From Bacteroides nordii WAL 11050 = JCM 12987 (lineage in GTDB: Bacteria; Bacteroidota; Bacteroidia; Bacteroidales; Bacteroidaceae), in the NCBI GenBank assembly GCA_000613465.1, contig BAJA01000003.1:186001-250000 (forward strand): 64,000 nt of DNA. Direction: 5' to 3'. Every line of letters starts with the position of its first letter. The stretch's first letter is position 1. The notes beneath the pieces are model-generated. The model saw only the letters and a program-made list of their open reading frames with translations, was not told the origin of the DNA and searched no databases. Positions 40,632 to 51,815 of the stretch are shown here, in pieces. The position numbers and the translations under genes were made by a program.

Positions 40632-40886
40632 TTAAGCAAGCTTATTAATGTAGATAGCCAATTTTGACTTCAAGTTGCTGGCTTTGTTCTTGTGAATAAT
40701 ATTCACTTTAGCCAACTTATCAAGCATCTTGGTGATACCTGGATACATAGCAGCTGCTTCTGCTTTGTCAGTAGTCGAACGAAGTTTTCTAACAGCATTT
40801 CTCATGGTTTTGCCATAATATCTGTTATGAAGTCTTCTTGTTTCTTCTTGTCTGATTCTCTTTAGTGATGATTTGTGATTTGCCAT
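40632..40886 (-). CDS. rpsT: 30S ribosomal protein S20
   Basis: 84 aa, very basic, binding 16S rRNA early in 30S assembly. It matches S20 throughout: [30 protein letters not shown] and [22 protein letters not shown]. It lies 40 bp after tRNA-Glu on the same strand and probably shares its promoter. A terminator closes the unit. Confidence 0.97.
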   Translation of the reverse strand: MANHKSSLKRIRQEETRRLHNRYYGKTMRNAVRKLRSTTDKAEAAAMYPGITKMLDKLAKVNIIHKNKASNLKSKLAIYINKLA

Positions 40887-40925
40887 CTCGACTAATCTGT
40901 TTTAATTCGTTTATTTTTTTAATTG

Positions 40926-40997
40926 TAGCCCGTGGGGGAGTCGAACCCCCCTTTCAAGAATGAAAATCTTGCGTCCTAACCGATAGACGAACGGGCC
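40926..40997 (-). tRNA. tRNA-Glu (anticodon TTC)
   Basis: The minus strand folds into a complete cloverleaf: acceptor GGCCCGT pairing with ACGGGCT, D-arm around TCTATCGGTTAGGA, anticodon stem CAAGA/TCTTG with the loop TTTTCAT (anticodon TTC), and T-arm GGGGGTTCGACTCCCCC. CCA is not encoded. It sits between its promoter and rpsT. Confidence 0.97.
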
Positions 40998-41061
40998 ATC
41001 ATTTCTTTGAAGCGTTTCCGTTTCTTTTGCTTTTCGAGTGTTTGTTTCTCGATTGCGGATG

Positions 41062-41092
41062 CAAAGGTAGATACTTTTTTTGAATTAGCAAA
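41062..41092 (-). promoter_or_regulatory. Promoter of tRNA-Glu-rpsT
   Basis: TACCTTTG (41062-41069) with TTTG (41089-41092) 19 bp upstream on the minus strand: one of the clearest Bacteroidota promoters in the window. Confidence 0.8.
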
Positions 41093-41252
41093 TGTTTCGC
41101 AAGATTTTTTTTATAAAAAGTTACCCTATTCCTTATGTTATACCTGGCTTTCTTCTGATTATCAGTGAAATAATGTAGCAAAAAAAATGTCACATAGAAA
41201 CTCTTTTTTTTAGGTAGTAGGAGAAGAGTTACTAACATTCCGCTTTTTTTTG

Positions 41253-41260
41253 TAGTTTTG
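41253..41260 (+). promoter_or_regulatory. -7 element of recO
   Basis: TAGTTTTG 25 bp before the recO ATG, so the leader would be only about 18 bases. This rules out an upstream TTG start at 41258. Confidence 0.6.
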
Positions 41261-41284
41261 TATTGGATTAGAATTAGAAGAGAA

Positions 41285-42013
41285 ATGTTACAAAAAACGG
41301 TTGGGATAGTTCTTCATACGCTGAAATATAACGATACATCTAATATCGTTGAGATGTATACTGAGCTGTTGGGACGTGCCTCTTTTTTAGTTTCGGTACC
41401 ACGTTCGAGAAAAGCGGCAGTAAAGTCCGTATTGTTTCAACCACTTTCTTTGATAGAGTTTGAGGCAGATTACCGCCCCAATGCTACTCTTTATAAGATA
41501 AAAGAGGCAAAATCCTTTTTTCCTTTCTCTTCAATTCCTTACGATCCATATAAGTCAGCTATCGCTCTTTTTCTGGCGGAATTTCTTTACCGTGCCATTC
41601 GTGAGGAAGCGGAAAACCGTCCGTTGTTTGCTTATCTGATTCACTCCATTACCTGGCTGGATGAATGCCGGGAGAGTTTTGCCAATTTCCATTTGGTGTT
41701 TTTAATGCGTCTTTCCCGCTTTTTGGGGTTATATCCCAATCTGGAGGATTATCATGAAGGGGATTATTTTGATATGTTGAATGCTTGTTTTACTTCGCTT
41801 CGTCCGCAGTTGCATTCGTCGTATATTGGTCCGCAGGAGGCATTTCGTCTTATTGGTTTGATGCGAATGAATTATGATACGATGCATATTTTCGGTATGA
41901 ACCGTACAGAACGGGCACGTTGCCTCACCATTATTAATGAGTATTATCGGTTGCACTTACCCGATTTTCCGCTATTGAAATCTTTAGATGTGCTGAAAGA
42001 GTTATTCGACTAG
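41285..42013 (+). CDS. recO: DNA repair protein RecO
   Basis: 242 aa. RecO helps load RecA onto gapped DNA covered by SSB. N-terminal OB-fold ([27 protein letters not shown] cut at the start, [38 protein letters not shown]) and a C-terminal helical part ([35 protein letters not shown]). The Cys zinc site of many RecO proteins is not evident, as is usual in Bacteroides. Start at 41285 is set by the promoter. Confidence 0.93.
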   Translation: MLQKTVGIVLHTLKYNDTSNIVEMYTELLGRASFLVSVPRSRKAAVKSVLFQPLSLIEFEADYRPNATLYKIKEAKSFFPFSSIPYDPYKSAIALFLAEFLYRAIREEAENRPLFAYLIHSITWLDECRESFANFHLVFLMRLSRFLGLYPNLEDYHEGDYFDMLNACFTSLRPQLHSSYIGPQEAFRLIGLMRMNYDTMHIFGMNRTERARCLTIINEYYRLHLPDFPLLKSLDVLKELFD

Positions 42014-42056
42014 TTGCTTCGTCTCTATGCCCTCTGCGGTGAGCTGATTTATTATT

Positions 42057-42595
42057 AATCAGTTTTACGCTAAATGTTGTCTGCCATTACCATCTATTTA
42101 TCTCTCCGGTATCGATAAAGCCCTATCTCGTAGAGTGACGTAGGAAGCCTCGGTGTGTAGCGTTGTTTTACATGTACATGTAAAGCAGTACGACATGTGC
42201 ATGTGGTGCAGTACGACATGTACATGTGGTACAGTGAGACATGTACATGTAAAACAAGACTGCTCACTGGGGAAAGGAACGTTCCTTTCTGAGAAAGACA
42301 AAGTACAACACCGGATAACGGTGGCGATGCCGTTTAGGGGCACTTCCGCTACCGAAAAGATAGGGCCATAATCTTTGTTCTTATATGGATATGAATCTAT
42401 TTCACCACAGAGTAACACGGAGTTCCACAGAGTTTAAATCTTTATTGAAACGCAGAATTAACGCAGATTTTCGCAAAGGGAAACTAAAAATGTATGATAA
42501 AGAACTACAGTCTTTTAATCTGCGTTTGTCTGTGTTAATCCGCGTTTTATCAGATAAATAGTACTCTGTGGAACTCTGTGCTACTCTGTGGTGAA
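42057..42595. repeat. Dispersed ~540 bp structured repeat, copy B
   Basis: Same order of parts as copy A. Tandem 23 bp units start at 42170, 42193, 42216 and 42239; the perfect 19 bp inverted arms around them are 42163-42181 and 42239-42257. The central GAAAGGAACGTTCCTTTC (42272-42289) is here a perfect 18 bp palindrome. The end module has 33 bp inverted repeats at 42401-42433 and 42563-42595 (31 of 33 matching). A short direct repeat (CTCTGCGGTGAGCTGATT near 42032, CTCTGTGGTGAACTGATT at the right end) brackets this copy. Confidence 0.88.
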
Positions 42596-45500
42596 CTGAT
42601 TCGCATAAGTAGGGATTTTTAAGGCGCCGTGTACGGATACTTATTTCTACTTCCCCTTTTTCATTGGGGTGTACAATCACAGGGATAAAACAAAATCCAG
42701 GGACAGGGTTGAAAATACGTCCGTTCTCATCTGTTGGAGCGATGGTTAGCGTTTGCGGGCTATTGAGTAGTAAGACTCCTCCTTCCTTATTTACTTGAAC
42801 GGAATGTTCGGTTATTCTTTCTTTTTCCTGTGGCGCGGCAATGATGGGCAACGTTAGTTGTACGCCGGCTTTTCTTAGTGATTCCGGGATAGAGCAGTGA
42901 ATGCCGATCTCTTTCTCCTGGAAGATATAATCAATCTCCACAACTTCTTTTCCGACAGAAGAAAATTGCTGTTTGCTATCTACCAGATGCGTTACAATAT
43001 GAAACTGATGGGTATTTCCCTTTTTCTGATAAGTTATTTTTGTGTCCAGATCGTCGAGGTTACTATACATCGTTCCATTTTCAATTAATTCTATACGAGG
43101 GCTGCCGGACATACGGTGTGGCTGTGTATAGGCCTGCATATTGGGGGCTTCAATCAGCGTGTAGAGATTCATGGTGGCAGCAAATACCGGACCGATCTGT
43201 TTGTTCCATAACATAGAAAGAACTCCTCCCATCGGATGTGTCCCTTTCACTTTGTACTCCGAATCGAATCCGGTGACGGTAGCCCGCCATTCGCCTTCAC
43301 TCACCAGCCAGGTATTGATATCCTCAAAACGTTTCGCTCCATAAGCCTTATCTCGTGGGAGTGGAACGGGGGCCGGAGTAACTACCGGTTGGTTGAGAAA
43401 AGAAGCCAGTGCTTTGGCATGTCCGAAGGTATGATGAATGCAGGCTTCTACACCGCAGTCGTGATAATTCATACCTCCATGTAATAGTCCGTTGTGGGTT
43501 GCTTTTTTCAGTAAGGTGATATTGCGGTGGATGGCTTCTGCATATTCCGGATGTCGGTCGGCAAGTGTATAGTATCCTCCCATGAAACCGTCACTGGTAC
43601 GTCCTCCCCAATAGGTCCATTTAAAGCTGCGTGTTCCCCAACTGTTGTCCCATGCTCCGTCGGGGAGCATAAATTCAAGATGGGTATCCATTGATTTTTC
43701 CAGGAGTGCCATTAGCTCCTTATCATCTGCCATACGGGCATAGTAAACCATATTGGGAAGTGATTCTTCTACATTATATAGAAGGTCTACCGGGAGGCAA
43801 CCATTGCGTGTTTTTTTCTTTATTTCGGGACCTTCACCGAAAAGGAAATATTCATTGGTGGTGAAGAAGGCTTTTAAGTCTCCGGCCGTTTCGCGGGCAC
43901 GGGCGATGAAGTCCTGCCGGTTGAATTCTGTGCCAATAGCAAAGAGGGCATAGATTGCCGAAGCGGAGTAGTTTACATTCATATTGCGCATTCCTTCACG
44001 GCGACGGCTGTAGATGAATTTATCACCATAGATAAATTCTCCGGCCTGCAAGAGTTGTTCACGCCAGGCATTACGTCGAGTCGTCCAGTAAATGGCCGTG
44101 ATGATGTAAGGCCTCATAAAGAGCGATGGCAGCAAATACGGTTGTTCCGTTCCAATCCGACACGTTCACATCATTCATCCATGAACCATCCGGTTGATGA
44201 ACATTGCCCATCCAGTGCATCAGGTTTTTGGCTGCTGTTACATATTTCTCATTACACGTTTTCTCGGCAATATACATTAAAGGTAGCACAGCATCACCAC
44301 AACGCCCGTGTACACGGGCACAGGCCGGACAAAGAAGCCCTCCGTTCAATGAGGCATTTTTGTGGCTGACTTGATAGGTAAGGAGTGTTTCCACCCATTC
44401 GGCAAGTAGCTCATCGGCTTCGGCTTGTATAGAGCTGTCTTTGTATCCGGCACGTACACCGATAGCCGAAATTTTATCTCCCGGATTTACGCTGAACGGA
44501 CCTGTGTAGAGGAACCAGTGGTGTTCGTTCAATCCGCGTCCGTTTATCTGGTAAGCAATGGAAGCTCCTTCGGTACTGCAAGTCAGCGTAGCCGTTCCGT
44601 TTTCTATCTTTACTTCAGGGCGGGTTACTACAGGCTGTACCCCTCCCGGGCGAAACATTTCAATGAGTTCCGGTTCGGTGTATTTCCACATCTTATTATA
44701 AGTGGATATCCAACGGTCAAATTCATCACTCAGTTCCTTTATCTTTTTCTTATATTTAGGGTCATCCGCCAGATTGTTCAGTTCATGCGGATCAGCTTGT
44801 ACGTCATAGAATTCTATTTCGGGACGGGGATATTTGAACCATTTCTCCTGATCGGCATTTAGTTTTCCGGCTTCATGGAGCTCTGCCATGCGGGCCATCA
44901 TAGGCATGGCGGCACGGGAGATGATGGTAGATAGTCGGGTTGTTCAGTACGATAGTTACGTATATAGCGATAGCGCTCATCACGTACACAACCTTGTTTT
45001 TCATAGAAAGTGTCAAGGCGGTCGCGCGCACCATAGACATACTTACGCGATTTCTGCTTGTATTGACCTAAAAAAGGGCGGCCATGCATATATTCGGGTA
45101 CAGGTAGTCCGGCCAGTGAAAGGATTGTTGCAGGGATATCAACAAACATATGCAATCCCCGGTCCACCGTTCCCGCTTTGTATCCGTCGGGGAAACGTAT
45201 CATAAACGGCACAAGTGCTCCTGATTCGTACAGTTCTCTTTTTTGCCTGGGCATTGGACCTCCGTTGTCTGAGTACCATATAATAATTGTATTGTCCAGT
45301 TTTCCGGATGCCTTAAGCTCATCCACCAGTATCTGAAACTGACGGTCCATTTCGGTGATATTACTATAAAGAATAGCCATATCTTTGCGTACAACAGGGT
45401 CGTCCGGATAATAGGGAGGAAGAATGATATCTTCCGGCTGGACACTCAAGGGCTGGTCTGCACGTTTCATTACCTGAAACTCATGCGTCACATTGAGATT

Positions 45501-46022
45501 GAAGATGGAGAAGAAGGGCATCCCTTCGGGAGCATGTTTCCAATGTGCCCGATCTCCTTGTTCATCCCAGGCAGTTAGAGGAGCGGCAAACTGGTAATCT
45601 GTTTTTGAGTTATTAGTGCAGAAGTAACCTGCGGCACGCATCTGTTCCGTATAGCATTTGATACCTGCCGGAAGTACTACGTCGTATGGATGTATGCCGG
45701 CTGGTTTCGATTTGTTTTGTGCTGTACGCATATTGTTGGCACCAATGGAGGTTGGATACATCCCGGTGATAAGTGCTGCACGACTTGGAGAAGAGACTCC
45801 GATCGTGGTGTACATACCCGTGTAGCGTATACTCTCGCGGGAGAAATTATCCAGGTTGGGGGTAACGGCTACGGCGTCGCCATAACATCCCAGGTAAGGA
45901 CTGATATCTTCGCAAACGATGCAGAGAATGTTTGGCTGTTCGGGCTGTTTTTGCCCGGTAGCGTTACTATGTGCCAGCGGTAAGATGAGGCCCGGCAGGG
46001 CTGATAATAACTTGTATTTCAT
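42402..46022 (-). CDS. Secreted sulfatase read as fused to an alpha-helical (toroid-like) domain; frameshifted twice as read
   Basis: Repaired, a protein of about 1200 aa. Signal peptide, then an alkaline-phosphatase-fold sulfatase (residues ~30-470): ILCIVCEDISPYLGCYGD, the serine-type formylglycine motif SSPSRAALITG at residue 77, IIIWYSDNGG, and the closing FYDVQADPHELNNLADDPKY. A Chb_Hex_C-like beta domain follows (STEGASIAYQINGRG), then, without a stop, a helical domain with CPACARVHGRCGDAVLPLMYIA, GSWMNDVNVSDWNGTTVFAAIALYEALHHHG, WDNSWGTRSFKWTYWGGRTSDGF and HDCGVEACIHHTFGHAKAL, and a beta-rich end. Breaks: one base near 44925 and two bases (CG) near 44074. The last ~65 codons are encoded by repeat copy B. 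The sulfatase probably desulfates the glycan imported by the adjoining SusC/D pair. Confidence 0.72.
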
Positions 46023-46170
46023 AATTGTCAGGGATAAAAATCTGTTTCAGCTTTCCCCTTTGACCGCAGATTATACAAATCCGGAACAAAAGATAATCAC
46101 ACTAATTGTTATGGACTTAAGAGTTTATAGTTTGTATAAAGGTTCATACAACCTGCGGTCTGGGGTTTTA

Positions 46171-47820
46171 TCAATATTTCGGATTCTGGGTCACGATACC
46201 CTTCGTCTCCCGTATTTCGTAAGTTGGTATCGGATATAGTTCATGTTTGCCCGCTTCAAAACGATTTCCTGCCGCCCAGGTATAGGCTTTCAGTGTACCG
46301 TCAGCTACAGCTGCTTTGAACTTCACTGCAAAATCGGCAATCGTACTACCCAATAAATTCCATCGGATAAGATCAAATCTGCGAAAACCTTCAAAGCAAA
46401 GTTCGCGTGCACGTTCCATATATAGATAATCACGAACGGTTTGCTGTGTGGGAAAGTCTGCTTTTGTGAAGTCCAGTTCTGCATTCGGAGTTGTAGGATC
46501 GGCTTCATAAGCCCGACGACGTACCTGATTCAAACATTCAATAGCCAGATCGTCCAGTTGCCCGTCGTATTCATTTACAGCTTCAGCATACATCAGCAGT
46601 ATGTCAGAGTAGCGTAACAGGATGAAGTTTACATCTGTATTTTCGAGGTCTTTTGGAGAACCTGCTACCCAGTTGCGACGCCATTTGCCTGGTGCCCAGT
46701 TATAACTCTCGTTGAGGGGAACTGCGATTACTTTATCATTCTTGTCTATTTTAAATGTAGCAATAGCGGTTGAGAGGCGTGGATCATCTTCATCAAAGTA
46801 ATTATAGAAGATGTGAGTGGTTTTGATAAATGAATTTCCCAACCCATAAGAAGAGTTTCTGTCAATCTCAGGTGAGTTGTATGAACCGATTTTACCGGTA
46901 TGTTCCGTACCTCCTGTCGGGTTATAGAACTGTACTTCGTACATCACCTCTTTGGGTTCCAGTTTATACTCACATACATTGCGGAATACCCGTTCATAAC
47001 TTGGATTTAGTGAGTGGTGATGCGAAGTGATCAGTTCGCTGCAAACTTCTTTGGCCCGTTTGTAATACTCTTTGTAATTGTCCGGGCGTTTCATCTTTCC
47101 ATCCTGGTGCAAGGAGTATCCGGCACGAAAGAGATAAGCACGTGCCAGTAATCCCATAGCCGCTCCTTTGGAAGGACGCCCCGTATAAGAAACTTCGTCA
47201 TGCCAGGGTAGGTCGGCAACAGCAGCTGTCATATCCTCTATAATCTGGTCATATACCTTTTCACGATCAGTGCGGGGGATCAGGAAGTTTTCGCTCTTTT
47301 TGGATGAGGTTAGTTTCATCGGTACATCGCCCCACATGCGTACAAGGTCAAAGTAACAAAGTCCACGCAGAAGGCGAGCCTCAGCAATCAGGCGTTTGAA
47401 AGTAGCTTTACTTGCTTCATCCGGTAATTCCACTTTATCTTTATTGTCCATGATACGGTTCACACGGTCAATACCTGTATAATAAAGCCCCCATGATTCT
47501 TCCAGCCAGGTATGTGCGGCATAGATATTATAGTGGCCTATATCCCGTGCAGCTTGTCCTGTACCCGAACCCTTGATATGGCTCAGGTCGGTATCGCAAT
47601 CGTTGACGAGCATAAAATGTCCGTAAGTCATCTTTTCACTCAGCACTTCATAAGCTCCGTTTACGGCAAGTTCTAATTCGGTGTTATTGGTATAAAAGTC
47701 AGCTTCGTCAATGAAATCATATTTCTTTTCTGAAAGGAAATCTTCGCAAGAAGTGAATATGCCCATACCCAAAACAATAAGTGGCAGGGTTACTATATGC
47801 TTGATCGTTGTTGTTCTCAT
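46171..47820 (-). CDS. susD: SusD/RagB-family glycan-binding lipoprotein
   Basis: 549 aa. Start chosen at 47820 (MRTTTIKHIVTLPLIVLG), giving a lipoprotein signal with Cys at residue 25 (FTSCEDFLSEKK). SusD features: YTNNTELELAVNGAYEVL, TRINRI-like GIDRVNRIMDNKDKV, EARLLRGLCYFDLVRMWGDVPM, SYTGRPSKGAAMGLLARAYLFRAGY, LLRYSDILLMYAEAVNE and ERARELCFEGFRRFDLIRW. The protein caps the TonB-dependent SusC transporter at the cell surface and binds glycan. Gene order susC, susD, sulfatase. Confidence 0.95.
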   Translation of the reverse strand: MRTTTIKHIVTLPLIVLGMGIFTSCEDFLSEKKYDFIDEADFYTNNTELELAVNGAYEVLSEKMTYGHFMLVNDCDTDLSHIKGSGTGQAARDIGHYNIYAAHTWLEESWGLYYTGIDRVNRIMDNKDKVELPDEASKATFKRLIAEARLLRGLCYFDLVRMWGDVPMKLTSSKKSENFLIPRTDREKVYDQIIEDMTAAVADLPWHDEVSYTGRPSKGAAMGLLARAYLFRAGYSLHQDGKMKRPDNYKEYYKRAKEVCSELITSHHHSLNPSYERVFRNVCEYKLEPKEVMYEVQFYNPTGGTEHTGKIGSYNSPEIDRNSSYGLGNSFIKTTHIFYNYFDEDDPRLSTAIATFKIDKNDKVIAVPLNESYNWAPGKWRRNWVAGSPKDLENTDVNFILLRYSDILLMYAEAVNEYDGQLDDLAIECLNQVRRRAYEADPTTPNAELDFTKADFPTQQTVRDYLYMERARELCFEGFRRFDLIRWNLLGSTIADFAVKFKAAVADGTLKAYTWAAGNRFEAGKHELYPIPTYEIRETKGIVTQNPKY

Positions 47821-47843
47821 AATACTTGTTCTTTTTTTAAAGT

Positions 47844-50800
47844 TTAGAAAGCGATGTTTGCACCAAATACGAAGGAGATAGAAGAAGGATAAGCTCCCCA
47901 ATCGATTCCCGGAGTCAGACCATTGTTAGGGTATGTGTTTACTTCAGGGTCATAGCCGGAGTATTTCGTGAATGTATGAAGATTGTATCCGGTAGCATAG
48001 AAACGTACTGTTGACAGTTTGATTTTCTTTGTCAGTTCACGTGGGAGGGTGTATCCCAATGAGATATTGTTAATCTTCAGGAACGAGCCGTCTTCTACAT
48101 AACCGGAGTGGAAATAAAGGTCAGAACTTCCTTCAATGGATACGTAGTTTCTGTTTCTGTTCACTTCTGCCAGTTGTACCGGATCGTTGAAGATATATTC
48201 ACCTTTGGCATTCATTACGGTGAAACGGCTCAGGCTTCGTCTTTCAGTGTGTTGCGCCACTGGTTATTGAACTTTGTATAATACATCTTATTAGCACTGT
48301 ATACCTTGTTTCCTATGGAGAAATTCAAGAAGATACTCAGGTCAAAGCCTTTCCAGGTCAATGTATTGGTCATGCCACCATAGAGTTTGGGATTGGCATT
48401 CCCGATAACTTCACGATCTTTATCGGTGATTTCTCCGTTTTTATCTATATCTTCAAACTTCCAATAACCGGGTTTGGGATAACGGCTTTTATCATAGGGT
48501 ATACCTTCTTTTAATATATATTTTTGTTGATTGGCATCGTATGTAAAGTCATCCATCGTATAAATTCCTTTCAGACGATAGCCATACATCTGTCCCAACG
48601 ACTGTCCCACCCGGATCATGTAGTCACTCTTATTGAACTCAGAGGTTTGTGCCCATCCTGATACGATTTCCATATAGTCGGACATGTACAGCTCTTTCAC
48701 CTTGTTTTTGTTGTGTGCAAGGTTGATGTTGGTAGTCCAGGTAAAGTCCCGGGTATGGATGTTATGCGACGTAATAGATACTTCTACACCTTTGTTATTG
48801 GTTTTTCCTGCATTGATCATCATGTTTTTAAAACCGGATAATTGAGGAATAGGAGCGTCCAGTAGCAAACCTTTGGTTTCTACGTTGTAGATATCTACAG
48901 TCAGTTGTAGGCGTTGATCGAAGAATCCCATATCCAGTCCAAGGTTGGCAGTAATATTGGTTTCCCATTTCAGGTCGGGGTTGTATAGCTGTTTGCTTAC
49001 AAAGCCACTTTGAGTGCCTGTCCCATAGGGGATCCATACCGAACCTATTTTTGAAAGTGAAAGGTAGTTGTCGATATGATTGTTACCGGCAGCACCGTAG
49101 CTGAGTCTTACCTTCAGATTAGAAAATACATTCCAGCGTTTAATAAATTCCTCTTCGGAAGCTCGCCATGCAAAAGAGGCAGAAGGGAAATAGCCCCATT
49201 TGTTGTTTGCTCCGAATTTAGACGAACCATCTGCGCGGATGGAAGCTGCGAAAAGATACCTTTGTTTTAGGTTATAGTTGGCACGAAAGAAATAAGACAG
49301 CATACGTTCTTCCTGGTTGATCGTCTGTACAATATCGGGTGAAGCCCCTAACGACATATCATTCAGACCGAAGTTCTTGTCGGGGAAATTAGTTGCTCCC
49401 GTCTTTAAGTATTTTGATTTGAAAGAGATGAACTCCTGTCCACCTACCAGATCGAGTTGATGATTGATGTTAAATGATTTATTATAGGTCAACACGTTAT
49501 TATACATGAAACTCTCTTCGTCCGTTGATTTTTCCATCCGAAAGGAGCACCGGCATTCTTTGCCTGTTTTGAACGTTCCGAATAAAATACATCTTCGTTG
49601 CGCATCCGCTTACGGATACCAACCGTTCCGCGATAGGACCATTCTTTATTGAATTTGATTTCAGCATCTCCATTGATATTCAGGATGCGGTTTCGTTTTT
49701 CTATAGATTCGCTTTCGATAGAAGCAATCGGGCTTTGCATGGGGCTTGCACCTTCGAGTAGCAATACCGGATCGTCATCATTGATAAGTAAGTCGTTGTC
49801 ACTGCCGTTTTTACCGATAGTAGGGCGGTATTGTATCACATGTTGCATGCGGCTGAATGCTCCGCCTTCCTGGAGACTTCCCAATCCCTCTGTTGTTTCG
49901 TCGATATAACTTGCATTGGCCGATAGGTTAAGCCATTCGGATGCTACCTGGTTGATCTTCATACGGAAGTTATCGCGCTTTAGTCCACTACCATACCAAA
50001 TACCTTTGTCGTCATTACGTGTATAAGAGAAGAGATACTTTGAGGTCTTACTACCTCCACTGATTGTGAATTTATGTTGTTGGCTGATAGCAGAGTGGTT
50101 TTCAAAAACCTCTTTCTGCCAGTCGATACCGGATCGGTTTCCATATAACTGGTTGTATTCATCGAAATTTCCATAAGTTGGAATGATCACATCGCGCATT
50201 TTATCCGGCTGATCGATGTAACGTTCGTAGTCTAATTTTACGAAATCCTCTACATCCAGGAGGTCGTACTTCTTATTTACTTTTTTGAATCCTATATACA
50301 TGTCGTAACTGATACTCAATTTGTCCTGTTTACCGCCTTTCGTTGTTACCAGAACCACACCATTTGCTCCCCTTGCTCCATAAATGGCTGTCGACGAAGC
50401 ATCTTTCAGGATGTCAATTGACTCAATATCATTAGCTTCTATACCTTTCAATCCGTCTTCCGAGGGGAAACCGTCAATAATATAAAGAGGTTCATTGCTT
50501 TGTGTAATCGATGTACCTCCACGTACCTTTATAGATACATCAGCATCAGGTGAACCTTGTGAACGGATTACCTGTACACCGGCCACTTTACCACTTAATG
50601 CCTGGGTTACGTCTGAAATAGGTACAGCTGCCAGCTCACTGGCTTTTACTGAAGACACAGAACCTGTCAGATCTTTCCGCTTCACAGTAGCATATCCGAT
50701 TTTTACGACTTCTTCCAGCTCGACAGCAGATGATTCAAGGGTGACATTAATTCTTCGTTGATTTTTCACGGCCACTTCTTTGGAGTCAAGGCCTATAAAA

Positions 50801-51030
50801 GAGAATACTAACACGGCTTGACCGGGATTAGTAACGGTAAGTTTGTAGTTGCCCTCCACATCGGTCGTGGTTCCTACTGTTGTTCCTTTAATAAGGATAT
50901 TTGCACCGGGTAAACCTTCCTGATCGGCATCGACCACCTGACCAGTAATTTCGATACTTCCTTGTGCGTATACCTGTAGAGTGAAACAGGTACATAATAC
51001 AAGAAAGATGTAGCGTAATACATTTTTCAT
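47844..51030 (-). CDS. susC: SusC/RagA-family TonB-dependent outer-membrane transporter; frameshifted twice as read
   Basis: About 1062 aa once repaired. Signal peptide (FLVLCTCFTLQVYAQ), carboxypeptidase-regulatory-like domain (ITGQVVDADQEGLPGANILIKG), TonB box region (VVKIGYATVKRKDLTGSV), plug (ALSGKVAGVQVIRSQGSPDADVSIKVRGG, SIDILKDASSTAIYGARGANGVVLVTTK), and a 22-strand-type barrel ending ISFVFGANIAF. Single bases are missing near 49531 (A run: TGGAAAAATC for TGGAAAAAATC) and 48233 (GAAGCCTGAG for GAAGCCCTGAG). Imports oligosaccharides with its SusD partner 23 bp downstream. The 155 bp upstream show no convincing promoter. Confidence 0.93.
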
Positions 51031-51185
51031 ACGTGTTTGAATATAAGATTAATACTTAGGTTTTAGTGTTTGCAATGTAATCTTTTATTTCTTTTTGCGC
51101 TTTCAGCCTTGTTGTTGTTATTTTTAGTTTTGATTTTTGGATTTTAATCTTGTGTAAATTAAATATAAATTTGTTGAATATTATA

Positions 51186-51232
51186 AAAGAAGTCCCGGAA
51201 AGAGAGCAATATTCTCTTTCCGGGACTTCTTT
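51186..51232 (-). terminator. Strong terminator at the end of the division/wall cluster
   Basis: A perfect stem of about 20 bp with the core AGTCCCGGAAAGAGA (51191-51205) and TCTCTTTCCGGGACT (51213-51227) around a 7-base loop, flanked by A/T runs. It lies between yqeY and the susC start on the same strand and separates the two transcription units. Confidence 0.85.
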
Positions 51233-51289
51233 AAAAAACTGGTATTTATTTCGGTTTTCTCGTAGAGAATTCCTCTGTATATTGAAGGA

Positions 51290-51739
51290 TTAACCGAGTA
51301 ATTCTTTCACTTTGGCAGATATAGCGCGGCCTTCTGCCAATCCGGCAAGTTTTTTGGAGGCAACTCCCATTACTTTACCCATATCTTTACCGCTTGTAGC
51401 ACCTGTTTCTGCAATGATTTCTTTTAGCGCTGACTCCAGTTCTTCCGAGGTCATCTGTTTAGGTAGATAAGCTTCCATAACCTTTACTTGTGCCAATTCA
51501 CCGTCTGCCAGGTCCTGACGTCCTTGTCCGATGTAAATTTCTGCAGAGTCTTTTCCCTGTTTTACCAGTTTCTGGATGATCTTTAAAGCAGCATCATCTG
51601 TCAGAATATCATTTGCTCCCGGAGCTGTTTTGGCTTCCAGAAAGAATTTCTTTACATTTCTCAGTGTTTCAAGGGCTACTTTATCTTTAGCCTTCATTGC
51701 GTTTTTAATGTCTTCGCTGACCCTTTCGAATAAATCCAT
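51290..51739 (-). CDS. YqeY/GatB C-terminal-like protein
   Basis: 149 aa. Full-length YqeY family: MDLFERVSEDIKNAMKAKDKVALETLRNV, KQGKDSAEIYIGQGRQDLADGE, YLPKQMTSEELESALKEII, and GKDMGKVMGVASKKLAGLAEGRAIS. Related to the tRNA-binding tail of the GatB amidotransferase subunit; the stand-alone role is not settled. Last gene of the ftsZ cluster. Confidence 0.92.
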   Translation of the reverse strand: MDLFERVSEDIKNAMKAKDKVALETLRNVKKFFLEAKTAPGANDILTDDAALKIIQKLVKQGKDSAEIYIGQGRQDLADGELAQVKVMEAYLPKQMTSEELESALKEIIAETGATSGKDMGKVMGVASKKLAGLAEGRAISAKVKELLG

Positions 51740-51800
51740 AATTATATTTACAATTTAGCGATTTACAATTTACAATTAAAAAAAACTTTTATTTCTTTAA
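51740..51800. repeat. AATTTACAATTTAC-type word repeat, yqeY-ftsZ spacer
   Basis: TATTTACAATTTAGCGATTTAC and AATTTACAATTA words. Similar short words recur in the ftsZ-ftsA (near 53195), ftsA-ftsQ (54650-54682) and ftsQ-murC (55442-55475) spacers, mostly as single arms. The ftsA-ftsQ copy ends in GGCTGCGC, the first half of the shared core. Confidence 0.6.
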
Positions 51801-51815
51801 TTTTCAACTCTCAAC

